From: Pampus argenteus | Taxonomy: Eukaryota > Chordata > Actinopteri > Scombriformes > Stromateidae | DNA: 64,000 nt | NCBI GenBank assembly: GCA_036937835.1 | Contig: CM072862.1 | Coordinates: 22,833,001-22,897,000 of the forward strand | Reading direction: 5' to 3' | Shown: in pieces, positions 1 to 11,700 of the stretch | Layout of the letters: the number at the start of each line of letters is the position of its first letter | How positions within the stretch are numbered: the first letter of the stretch is position 1 | Position numbers and translations under genes: made by a program | The notes under the pieces: model-generated | What the model saw: only the letters and a program-made list of their open reading frames with translations | The model's database searches: none | What the model was told of the DNA's origin: nothing

Positions 1-409
1 TGTAGAGACAACACTGTGCATATAGTTCAGATTATTAAAAAGCATGCTTGACGTGCAAATGTTTTTCTGTCAGTGACTGCTGGATCCCTATAATGTATGT
101 CTACGTGTTTTTGTCATTACAACACTATGTAAGGATTTACAGGGTAACCAGTCTTTCATTCTTCCTTTTAACAAATAGTCTTTATGCTACTAAACTCTGA
201 TTGGTTCATAGCTCCTGTCTTCTCAGGTAATCCCTATAAATAGGATTGAATGGAAATCAGAAGTGAAAGTTGTACATTTAACATGTCACACTTTGGATAA
301 TTAGAATTGCTGATTGAATGTTTTATTTCCCATGTGCATAATACTGTATAGGATAAGCTGATGGTTAGTGAAGGGATGATGGGTTTTTATTTTACTGTTT
401 TTAAATCAG

Positions 410-460
410 CTTTCTGGTTTAGATGAAGGGACACAAAAAGCTCTTCAGATGGTCGAATGA
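410..460 (+). CDS. Possible last coding exon of an unidentified upstream gene
   Basis: A pyrimidine-rich stretch ending in AAATCAG at 403-409 could be a 3' splice site. It is followed by 16 open codons and a TGA at 458-460. The peptide ends in an amphipathic run (DEGTQKALQMVE) that looks like a protein C-terminus. Polyadenylation hexamers 0.7-0.9 kb downstream would fit a 3' UTR. I do not recognise the protein. A 16-codon open run is easily produced by chance, so this is a weak candidate. Confidence 0.2.
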   Translation, partial: LSGLDEGTQKALQMVE

Positions 461-781
461 AGACATGATGTAACTGGACAGCACATTTTAATTCACGTCG
501 AGATGTTTTTCTGGCATCGTATGAAAGCCTTGCTGTGGTGAAAATGAAAGACGAGGTGGTGCAGGTTTATTTATGTGATGTTACTGACATAAAGAATTTA
601 GGCGTATTTACCAAGAAAATAATGAGCGGAAAGAACACAATATTTATCTGTTGATCATCCATTTTGTTTGACTTGCATCAATATGAATTGTAGTGCAGAC
701 AAAAGTCATGTTAATGAATAGTCGCAGATAGTTTTACTAGCAGCATCTACTTATGTATTAGCTTATTCATATTTTTCTTTT

Positions 782-800
782 GTTTGTTTGTGTGTGTGTG

Positions 801-847
<47 letters not shown>

Positions 848-896
848 ATATATATATATATGTATGTGCGTGTATGTATGTATGTACACAGTCACA
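782..896. repeat. Compound (TG)n/(TA)n microsatellite
   Basis: Alternating TG and TA dinucleotide runs with TATG interruptions. It is a low-complexity, probably length-polymorphic tract upstream of bbs4. Confidence 0.95.
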
Positions 897-1556
897 CTGA
901 AATTTAAAATCTGTTTAGTTATAACCTCAGTGCCTTAAGATGTAACCTACCAATGTTTTTGCACAAGGCTTAGTTATTAGTATTTTGTCTTATTTTGTGT
1001 GTCTTTCCATAAGAATGTGTTTTATGAAGTTTCCCCTTGAATCAGAATATGTATTAGGGTGTGTTGTATGTATTGGTGATCTATTTAAAATGTATTTACA
1101 GGAGGGGCATTGTTGGAAAATCGGTTTTCAGTCTATAACAGTCCAATAAATTGTTCATTCTCTTTTAAAAATCTTTGGACTATGTTTAATACTGTTTAAT
1201 GCTAAGTTTTAATATTAATAAAGATTTTTCATCTATCCTAAGTGTTTTGGCTACATGTAACAACACATTTGGATAAGGTCCATAATGTAGATATAATAGA
1301 TGTTCCCTGTGAGTCAGGGTTTTTCTTTATTGGTTGAAGGTTCTTATGCAAACTGTGTTCTGAGACACGGTTATAAAAATAAAGGCATTCACTTCTAATC
1401 ATTTTTCACTCCCATCACGCAGTTGGTAAACTGTATTATCAGTCATGGCTTTGGCACATGTTTTTATCCAAGGTCTCTGACCAGGAATAGACCATGATGG
1501 CTTTTTTTAAATTTTTTATTTTTTTTTGCAGTCTTAATTATTATTTTTGTATTTTA

Positions 1557-1613
1557 GTTCTTCTTCTTCTTGTTCTTCTTCTTCTTCTTCTTATTATTAT
1601 TATTATTATTATC
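1557..1613. repeat. (TTC)n(TTA)n microsatellite
   Basis: Imperfect TTC triplets pass directly into TTA triplets, about 215 bp upstream of the bbs4 X-box. Confidence 0.95.
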
Positions 1614-1827
1614 ATTTTTATTCCAATACTGAGATACTGTTAAAACATGAACCAACGTGATAAATATGGTGAATTTTAATGTTCACTATGACACCTGACT
1701 ATTGTTTAAAGACTGTGAACCTGTCCTTGAATGCATCCATGGTTCTATCGTTGTATAACTTATTATGTCTCTGATTGGTGGATTGAGTTGAGGGCGGGTC
1801 ACGGGCACTCCTCCGCGTTCCACAGAC

Positions 1828-1841
1828 GTATCCATGGCAAC
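1828..1841 (+). promoter_or_regulatory. Proximal X-box (RFX site) of bbs4
   Basis: GTATCCATGGCAAC matches the imperfect palindrome bound by RFX factors (GTNRCC, short spacer, RGYAAC) with a 2-bp AT spacer. RFX-driven X-boxes are established regulators of ciliary genes, including BBS genes. The site ends 22 bp before the bbs4 start codon. Combined with a ciliary gene, the functional assignment is strong, but binding itself is inferred. Confidence 0.85.
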
Positions 1842-1859
1842 AGCTTCTACTGCTTATCC

Positions 1860-1871
1860 CAAGATGGCGGA
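1860..1871 (+). promoter_or_regulatory. TISU/YY1 element over the bbs4 start codon
   Basis: CAAGATGGCGGA matches 11 of 12 positions of the TISU consensus SAASATGGCGGC, which also contains a YY1 core. TISU elements mark TATA-less genes with very short 5' leaders and direct both transcription and scanning-independent initiation. The ATG inside the element is the chosen bbs4 start, which supports that start and predicts a leader of only a few tens of bases or less. Confidence 0.7.
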
Positions 1872-1890
1872 CGAGGAGAAAGCTACGGCG
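1864..1890 (+). CDS. bbs4: bbs4 coding exon 1
   Basis: Encodes MADEEKATA, similar to the MAEERVATR start of human BBS4. The donor GTGAGT follows directly and the exon ends in phase 0. The ATG lies within the TISU element. Confidence 0.93.
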
Positions 1891-2716
1891 GTGAGTGCAA
1901 AGCCAAAGCTAAGTTGTCATTTGCTTGAGTAGACATTAATGTATCGCAATATGAAGTGACAGGTTTGACGCTTCTTGAATACACGTAACGTCAGGTGTGA
2001 GTATAGCGGTCGTAACTTTCCTCATTTTAACGTTTACCTGTCTGTCTTAACGAGCCTAAGTCGCAGCTAAGTTGATTAACATGCAGCTAATAGTAACTTG
2101 CTTCGTCTCACTATGTCTCTAATCTCACTTGTCCAAGGACAGACTTAAACAAAACCCTTTAGAGCTAACAGCTATAGCTACAGTAAGTTAGCAACAGATA
2201 AAATACGTAACTAACGTTGACTGTCTGATTTTTAGGTGCAGTGAAAATGTGTATTATTGACTCCAGTTAGCTCAAGCTTGTAACGTTATTGGCTCCTGAT
2301 GCGTGTTGTCTGTAATATGTACCGTTAAATACAGTATACGGTATGCTGTAACGTCAGTGACTGCACTCGAAAGCAACCCACAACTGAGTCAAATATGAAA
2401 AAAATGTGGAGCAAAACACAGGGATTGCGCATGCGTGTCTGTGATGTACCTGCATACCATTTTAATTCACCAAGATAACTGCAAAATGCTTCCTTTTAAT
2501 TGTGTGTGGACTTATATACATAAGATACAGCATCAAATACTGTACTTTACTCTTGGAAGTAATATAAAGTAACCCTTCCTTTGTCAAAACGACCATAAAA
2601 TTCCTGTTTTTAACATTAAGAGCCAAATGAATGGAAAAAAATGCAACTACTGCTAATACATATATTTCTACTTATACCCCTAAATACAGTATGTGGACAT
2701 ATATACTTAAAGCCAC

Positions 2717-2778
<62 letters not shown>

Positions 2779-5700
2779 GTGTGTACATTTAAACCTTTCC
2801 CTTCTGCACACTTTATTATTATTTTAAATGAAATCTCTCCAAATTGTTATATTTTTTTATGTAGAATTTTTTAACAAAACTGATAAATAAAGTATTATTT
2901 ATTACATTATAGATAAATGTGTATCATAAATGTGTTTTCATTATTATTTTGTTCAGTATTATTATTGTTTAGTCAACGGTTTAGTCAAATGTAGTCTATG
3001 TCTGTTAAGGACTGTGCAGAATTAAAATCAGCCACCTCACAGTTTACTGTCTTGTGTCTGCAGACCCTGCACAGGATGTACTATACAACTTACATAATAT
3101 ACATATACAATAGCAGTACATTCACAGGCTTTTATTGACTGATCTTTTTTTTTTACTCTGTACATTTGCGCATTAATACACCGTTACAGTAACCACATCA
3201 GTCAGTCTGAACTTTGACCTGTTTTCCACACATCCTTTTAACAGGAAGAAACAACACAAAAACAGTTTTAGGTGGGAGGGGAAATCTATTTAGGCCGTGT
3301 CACCCAAATACAGTACAGCGTGTTTATGTTGTGTTTTATATATTTCAGCTCCCACTTGCTTCTGAAGCCAAGAAACGTCGAGCACCTAAAGGTACAGTAA
3401 GACAGTTGGCACTGATGTGTCTACTTAGAGAATGATTTTCCAAAAAAATTGATTCATCCATTATTTTCTCATTAATTTTCTAACCTTATCAAGCATTGCA
3501 CACCAGTTACAATGATGTAAATCCCACATTTGTACTAGGGTACTGAAAGAATGTGCTTGGAGCTACTTGTCCTGCAGAGGTCACCCTTATCCTTCTCTTT
3601 AATATGCTCCATAGGACAAAACTGTGCATATGCTGCCGAGCCATGTTCCAGATATTTCTGACTACTGTATTGTAGTCTCTTTAGAATAATGGGAGTAGAG
3701 AAATAAAATCAAAACCATAAGGGTATTAGCATACGGTAAGATGTCTTTGTAATCAAATAATAAAAACAGGAAGTAAAGATTAGATTTTAATAGGTTAATG
3801 TAATGGAAGTGGACAGTATAAGTGAACTACAAGAAGCTCCATAACTATATCAAATAACATAATAGAAATTTTGCTCAAGACTCTAATATGATTTTATGAG
3901 AAAAAACAACCAGAAGGGGTAAAATATTGGAATAAGAATAGAATAAAAAGTAAGTAAATAAGTATTAAATCTAAATGTAAAACTGTAGAGACACGCTACA
4001 CATACACATGGGTAGACGTCAGAGAAAAAAAAAACTGGAACATAATGTAAAAAATATGAAGTGTACCAAAACAATGTTTTAAAGCAGGAGTTAATAATAG
4101 ATTTGTAGGAGGGTGCATTGGATTCATACATATTTACATCTATGTAAAGCATCTACTCTAAGTATAGAGTAAGCTATGAAGAACTGTATAAAATAAGGTT
4201 ACAGCTCCTGCAGAGGGGTTGAATCAGTCTTACAGTTAAATTAAGTTTAGAATTTAAACTTAAATTATGGTTGGATGATGAATTTTAGTCTAAAAATCAC
4301 ATAAAAACGAGTAAGCATAAGTGTACACAGATGAATGTGAGACTAAATGATTTGTCAAGATCAAGTTTTTTGAAGTTTTTTTTTTTTTTGTGGTAAAACT
4401 TCTAAAATAATTTTCATCATATTCTTCATTACATTCTCTCCATGTGTCTTTTGATCTCAGCATGCCGCTCGTCTGCTCTTATCCCCTTCTAACAGATGGT
4501 TGAAGCACACGGAGGGCAAATCTGTCTTAGCATTAGCCAGATCAAATATAACAATGAGAGAATTCCACCATGTTTGGGAGGAAGTTTTTCATCATGGCTA
4601 TATTTAGGAGATCTCATGCTGTGCTCTTTTTCCTTGCTTTCCTTTCTACCCTTCTTTCATACAGTAGTTTCAGGAATGCATGTTACATGTGTCCCATCTC
4701 TGCTCTCCAGATCTACCCAGCTTTGTGTATGTGGACACTGGAGCACCACAGGGCCACAGCTGAAACCCAGAGACAAGAATATTATATATTATTGCCGTCT
4801 CAGCAGGAAGAAAGCGGATTAGGTCGCTACAAATAGGGCCATCCAGAATCTTGACGAGGCAAACGTGTGAAACCCATGCAGTTTTGTACTGAACGATGGA
4901 GAGGATTTCTATGGAGTAGTTGGAAGAGGCTGCGGTTTCTTGCGGCAAATCAACACAGCTCTGCTTGAAGCACTGACAGATAAAAACAGAAGAGAGCTTT
5001 AGTGTAATTCACACTGTGTTTTGCATGCAGACAGTTCATTAATGATCTTCTCCAATGCCAGTGGCAGACTCAAAGCCTGGCACTTCATTTCACATTGTCT
5101 TGAATCCTATTTTTAGCCTTGGAGGAAGGTAGTAGGTGCAAGATAACAGGATTACCGGAATGAAAGTCACTCGAATTGGAATTATGTTTGCTTCCTTGTA
5201 AAATGAAATGTTGTACTCCACTGGGAAGAAGACTTGGATCAGTATGGTTTGTTGAGGTTACCTTACTCGTTGTAAAGCTGGCTTTGTATTGTACTGCTCA
5301 TTCCTCCAGCCTCCCTCTTTCAGTCTGTCTCCACACCCTCTCTGTTCTGTCACAAGCACCTGTCTTGCTAGAGACATTGTTGCCCTGGCAACGGGGAGGA
5401 TATCTCAACCTGCCGAGACAATAAAAGAGAGACAGGGAGGGGAAAAAAACTGTGTTGGTAACAAAAAAAAAATAAAAAAATCTTGTGACATTTACAGCCT
5501 GGCTGGTGAATTGATTAGTTTAGCCTGGGGTTTTTGGTTGAAGTGTTAACATCTATGTTAACCGTCAGATCAAAGACTTACTACTGACTGCAAAGGAAGG
5601 GAGCTTTCAGGATTATTTATTTAGATGTCAAATTCAGACTGTATGAAGTAAAAAACATGTTTAAATAGACATAACTCTTCATTGTCTGAGCTGTCTGTCT

Positions 5701-8700
5701 GTAAGTAAAATGAATTTTACAGTTTGCCTCGTGAATTGATTTAAATACAGCCTGTATTTAGGTTGCGTTAACCATCAGATCAGACTTGGTAATGACTGCA
5801 AAACGAGGGCACTTTCAGGACTAATCATTCAGCTATCAACTAAATAAAACCATCATCTGAACTGTAAAAGGGAAATTAGTGTAAAAGTTACCCAGATTTT
5901 TAAATGAATTATAGTCTTTTAATGTTATTATATTCTTCTTCTCAGCTCCAGACCTTCCCATTGTGGAGAGGAGAAACTGGCTGATCCACCAGCATTATAT
6001 CCGCAAAGATTATGATACCTGTAAGGTAAAGAACTCGCATCCCTTCATCCTATGGTTTAGTCTGTCATGTACATCTGTCTGTGCTCAGTGTTGATCTGAT
6101 TGACCTTTTAAACATAACACTACTTTATTACGGCCTAATCCACTATATTGACGCAATAATATCTCTTATGCATGTATTTATAAGATGTATTATAATATTA
6201 ATTTATGTAAGAGGATGTGATACATCCTCATTTTCAGTCTATGATGCAAATGTAGTGAAAATGTGGGTATCATCAGGGCATGAAATTTTTGTATTTTCAG
6301 GTATAGTGGCCTTTTATTTTTTATTTTTTTTCTATTCACACGTTGAAAATAATTTTCCATTCTGTGACGATGTAGGCGATCATCAAAGAACAGCTGCAGG
6401 AGACTAATGGGATGTGTGAATATGCCATATATGTTCAAGGTGAGCTGTAGTTTTAAAGTCACCCTCCCCTCTTACACATGTAACATGTATGATTTTAATT
6501 AACAGCTACATCAAATGATACCGCTGTGGAACTCGACCCAGGCTCCCCAATACATCATTTAGATCCCTCAAAATCTGCTTTTTTTGGACCCCTTGCTGTG
6601 CTTTAGATTTTTAATGTGTTTTTTTATACTTCCTCATGCAGATGAAGTCTTTCTTTTTTTTCTTGCCACAGCACTAATCTTGCGTCTTGAGGGCAAGATC
6701 CAACAGTCCCTGGAGCTGTTTCAGAGCTGTGCCATCCTTAATCCCCGCAGCGCTGACAATTTGAAGCAAGTGGCCAGATCATTGTGAGTCCACTGCTCTG
6801 AAGCCTGCAGTGCATCGACCCGTTAACATTAGCTAACAAGACAGACATAGACATAGGAAAGTGCAGTGATAACAGCCAAACTGTAGGCCAATGATGGCCC
6901 AAACTTTGTTGATACGGTACTTAAGGGACAGATTAAACTTCCTCCAGTGATTATTTATTTATTTATTTAAATTTTGCAGTATTGTAAGAATATCAGGATT
7001 ATTGTTGTTTATTCTTTCCATAGATTTCTCCTGGGAAAGCACAAAGCCGCTATTGAATTCTACCATGAAGCTGCGAGGGTCAATGAGAAAGACTGGGTAA
7101 AAGAAAATAACGATTCAAATACTGAGATTCTACTTTGCCTAAATGTCAGTAAAGGAATGATTAACGGTATCCTGCAGTCTACATGTAAAACACGAAGTAG
7201 ATTTACTATCAGTAACTGTTTTTAACTTTCCAGACAGGACCATTAAAAAATTTAAACTGGACCTTTTTAATAATTACTGTCAGTCAGTTGTATATTTTTC
7301 ACTCCACAGAGCTGTAAAATAACTAGTATTCATGGAAATCAAATTTAGCTCAGCCTTTATCCAGCTCAATGCAATTTAACATGTACCAACGCCCCATGTA
7401 TAATTGGACTTTTTCTCACCACAGGAGATCAGTCATAATCTGGGGATGTGCTATTTCTTCATCAAAAACTTCAAAAATGTGAGTATGCTGATTTCTACCA
7501 ACAGTATGCAGTACAAATTATACTCATCCCCCACTAATTTGATGATTTTGATCTTCTGTCTCTGACAGGCTGAAGAGCATCTAAACATGGCTCTCCAGTT
7601 AAACAAACACGACAAGACTTTCATGATGCTCGGGAAGGTTCATTTGTTGGCGGGAGAAACTGACAAGGCCATCGAAGTGTACAAGAGGGCAGTGGAGTAA
7701 GTAAAAGGAAAAACTGAAAAAATATTCAAAAAGCACAGTGAAGACATTTAAAGAGGAGTGTGTGGAAATATACAGGACACACACTCATTAAAATGATTGT
7801 AGGTATATTCTAGACTTGCATATTATTACCACTCCATTATAATAATGATATCCCAAGTTCAGAAACTGTCCACCACAACATATTTTTCATATAACCCAAA
7901 TAATAAGTTCATCTTTTATTAATAACTGCTAATAATTTCACAGCCTCAGCATGACAGTTTCCTTCATGGTGGCATTCATTCAAGAGAATAAATGAGACTG
8001 CCATAAAACATGCTGTTTCAGACGACACTGGCTACTTCCAAGGGTTCTCCTTTGATTTATCGGATGATTTTCAATCTTTGGAGCTCATTTCAATAAGCGG
8101 TTCTCCTTGGAGTTCGAGCTTGGCCACTTTTCACCCGGGGCCCTTTTTCAGTTCAGTATAAATTATATTCATTTCCCCCTTCTATTCACATGTTGAATAT
8201 TTAAACATTAGGCAATGGTGTAAATAAGGAAATGACATCAGTGTCTATAATAGAGCTCATTATAACTACCTCCTGTTGGGGGTAAATGAATTAATCAAAT
8301 GCTCCAATATGAGTGCTGCTTTTAATGAGACGTACCACTGTGAGTCTTATTTTAAGGCCGATTTTCCTCTTCTCTACCATTTTTTACTTTGAGACACATC
8401 ATCCCCCACAGGTTATAATTAATACTCCACAATTATGCTGAATCAAACCCTGATTGAACAATCAGCAGATTTCCTGAATATAAACTATGTTTGCTCAAGA
8501 ATAAGTGCAGGCATTAAATGTAATTACAGCCATAGATAAAATTACATTTTTCATTCAAAACGTCTCATTCTCAATTCAGATTCTCTCCAGAGAACACCGA
8601 ACTCTTAACTACTCTTGGCCTGCTGTTTCTACAGGTAGGTAGATTTTTTTCTATAACCTTCTCAGTGAAATAATGTGTACTCTAGTGACGAGAACTACAA

Positions 8701-11700
8701 GATGTTAACATTTGTCATGGGATTTCTTAAGAGGAAGAATGACATTTAAGAGACATCTACTGTTAAAAGGAGTAGATGTATAATTTTCTGTGTTCTTTTT
8801 TTTTTTTTGCCAGCTTGGGAAATACCAAAAAGCTTTTGAGCACCTTGGAAATGCTCTCACGTTTGACCCCAACAATTATAAGGTATGTGGGCACAAACAT
8901 TACGCTGTGGTACAGTCTTAGTTGGCTATTAAGCTACCTGAAGGAAACACATTTAACTTCTTTTAAAGCAGTTCAGTGGAAATATAATTCATCTAAAATC
9001 TGTCTTATCATTGTTTTTATTCCCAGGCCATCCTGGCTGCAGGCAGCATGATGCAGACCCATGGTGACTTTGACGTGGCCATGAACAAGTACCGAGTGGC
9101 AGCATGTGCTGTGCCCGAGAGCCCCCCTCTCTGGAACAACATTGGCATGTGCTTCTTTGGCAAAAAGAAATACGTAGCCGTGAGTAATCATGTTTACAGT
9201 TTTATTTGTCTTGGCAATTTAGCATTTAACAAAAGTAGTACTCCAAACAAAGTAATAATACTAATTATTTTAAATATTTCAAATGGTGCATTATGATCCT
9301 CCAGAGAGAGATTTGATTATATTTTGATGAATTTATTGCTGCTTTATTTTGTCCATATATGCCTGAAGTGCTGTAATTCCAACATTGTGCAGGATCTGTT
9401 GTCTCAAGAGTTCATATATTATTAAGATACTTGCCTAACGGTCCTCTCTCCAAACTTCACATCCCCCACAGGCCATCAGCTGCCTAAAGCGAGCCCACTA
9501 CTTGTCTCCTTTTGACTGGAAAGTGTTGTACAACCTAGGTCTGGTACACCTGACAATGCAGCAGTACGCTTCTGCCTTCCACTTTCTCAGCGCAGCCATC
9601 AACCTGAACCCCCGGATGGGGGATCTGTACATGTTGCTGGCAGGTACTGAGTCAGGATTGAAGCATGTATTTTAAGATGCCTTAAAGGTGACTGTATGGG
9701 TTGTGGCAGAAATAGTGGTAGCTGTTCAATGTTTTGTTTTTTTGTCTTATTTTATTGTTGTACATTCAGTTTAGACTTTACAAAAGGAAAACAAAATGCA
9801 TAACAATTACATAACAAAACAGTGCTGCTTTGTGGCCTTTTTACTTTAACTGAAACACCCATTGCATTCACATTCAAAATACTATATTGAAAATTCACCG
9901 GTTTTTGTATTTGACAGTATTCCAGTTAAAGTTGTTACTGTCTTGTCCCCTTTTGTAACAGTGGCTCTGACCAACTTGGAGGATGTAGAGAATGCCACCA
10001 GAGCGTATGAACAAGCTGTGACCCTGGACGAGTGAGACTGTCTTCCACCTTTAACATACTTAAATATCTGTGTTCATCTATCTGTCTTGAAGAACCAAAT
10101 ATTTTCTTTTCTTACAGATCCAACCCTCTAGTCAACCTGAACTTTGCAATTTTCCTCTACAATCACGGTGACAAGAAGGGAGCTCTAGATCAGTATCAGG
10201 AGATGGAGACGAAAGTCAATGTGCTAAGAGACGGCAGTAGCAACTTTGAGTTTGACCCTGAGGTACCCTAGATCCACTTGTTGTTGATGTCTTAAAGCCG
10301 GTTGTTAAAGCCATTGCTTATTTTCAAGTCTTTGCCTGTCTGTCACAGCTAATAGACATGGCTCAGAAGATGGGAGCTGCCCTTCAGGTGACAGAGAGTC
10401 TGGTGTGGACTAAACCATCTAAAGACTCCAAGTTAAAAACAAACTCAGCAGCAGCAACCAAAACCCCTGGTGCTCCACTTGGTACTAACCAAGCCCTGGG
10501 TCAGGCCATGTCTTCTGCTGCCAGCTACAACAGAAACATCCAGCTACCAACAGGTACATGCTATTTGTTAATAATCTGTCACCTTGGTGTAGCTTGTGCT
10601 TTATCGTTTCAATATATGACTGAGGTCCAGCTCTGTGTCAGGTTCTGATGGGACCAGGCCAGGCTGAATATTTCTGAGCACAAAGTCAAAAGGAGGTGAG
10701 CACATAAAAACAATTTTTCATCCGAACAGTCCAGTTTTACACAAGCAGTGCAAGCGATGACAAATTTCACAGCCTTCCACCTCCAGACCAATTTTTTATT
10801 TGAAGTGGGACGTAAACGTATCTTTTCCCTGTTTTCACAGCCTCTTGTCTGTGCTAGGGTAGCAGATTGAATATATAGGCTAAAGCAAAAATGGGATATA
10901 AGAAAAAAGGAAGCTAACCTCTAGCCAGTATACAGAATATTTCTTGGTAACAAATAAAATAAAAAGATGTGTGTGAAAACAACACACAGGTAGGCTAATA
11001 AATTCCAGGATACTTTAAAATGATGATAGCAGCTTATAGCTCTCGAAGGTAAGTGGACAGGAGTGTTTTTCTCCCCAAGAGCATGTGAGCAGTGTTTTCT
11101 ACCAGCTGTGTGTCACTATTAACAAATAACACCAGAACTTAAGAACAATTCACCCATGTTCACTGATGGCTCTTTTACATAATTACACAGCTGTGCTAAT
11201 CTGTTTGCTTTCTAACACTCCACAACTGACTTTAAGGATGCAGATTTAGTTGTGAGTATACACATTCAGTCTGTAAATGTATTATGCAGACATTCAGTGT
11301 TAATATACTATGTACCAATACATCACTGCCACAGTAGGTTCTATTGTAAAAGTTTGTTTGTAAATTTCTTTTTCTGGAGGTCATGACTCATCCTTAACTT
11401 ATAAATATAAATCTTTGAAAAGATATGCTCTGTCTGTACTGGCTGTAATTTAATTTAAAGGCATTAAGAAGCCTTTCACATCCAATCTGTGTAACAAGAC
11501 AAAACCTGTTGAGTCATGGGGTTGATTTTGTGGTTAGAGAACTTATTTTTGTGCTGGTAAAGTATGAAGCTGGTACTCATTTATGGTTCACCAGCTTTTT
11601 TTTTATGATGAAATGGCACTATATAAACAATTGTATGGGCTGAATGTGAGCCAGAGTGAATATTTGCAGGGCAGAAGTATAATGCGTCTGCACCTTAATT

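Larger units (their letters stand above)
1..1827. other. Upstream flank of bbs4, probably including a 3' UTR of another gene
   Basis: AT-rich sequence with no long reading frame. AATAAA hexamers occur at 1145-1150, 1217-1222 and 1378-1383, as expected for a plus-strand 3' UTR. A (TG)n/(TA)n tract lies at about 782-896 and a (TTC)n(TTA)n tract at 1557-1613. Near the bbs4 start there is an inverted CCAAT box (ATTGG at 1774-1778) and a GC-box-like GGGCGGG at about 1792-1798, which fits a TATA-less promoter. The 3'-UTR reading is inference. Confidence 0.4.
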
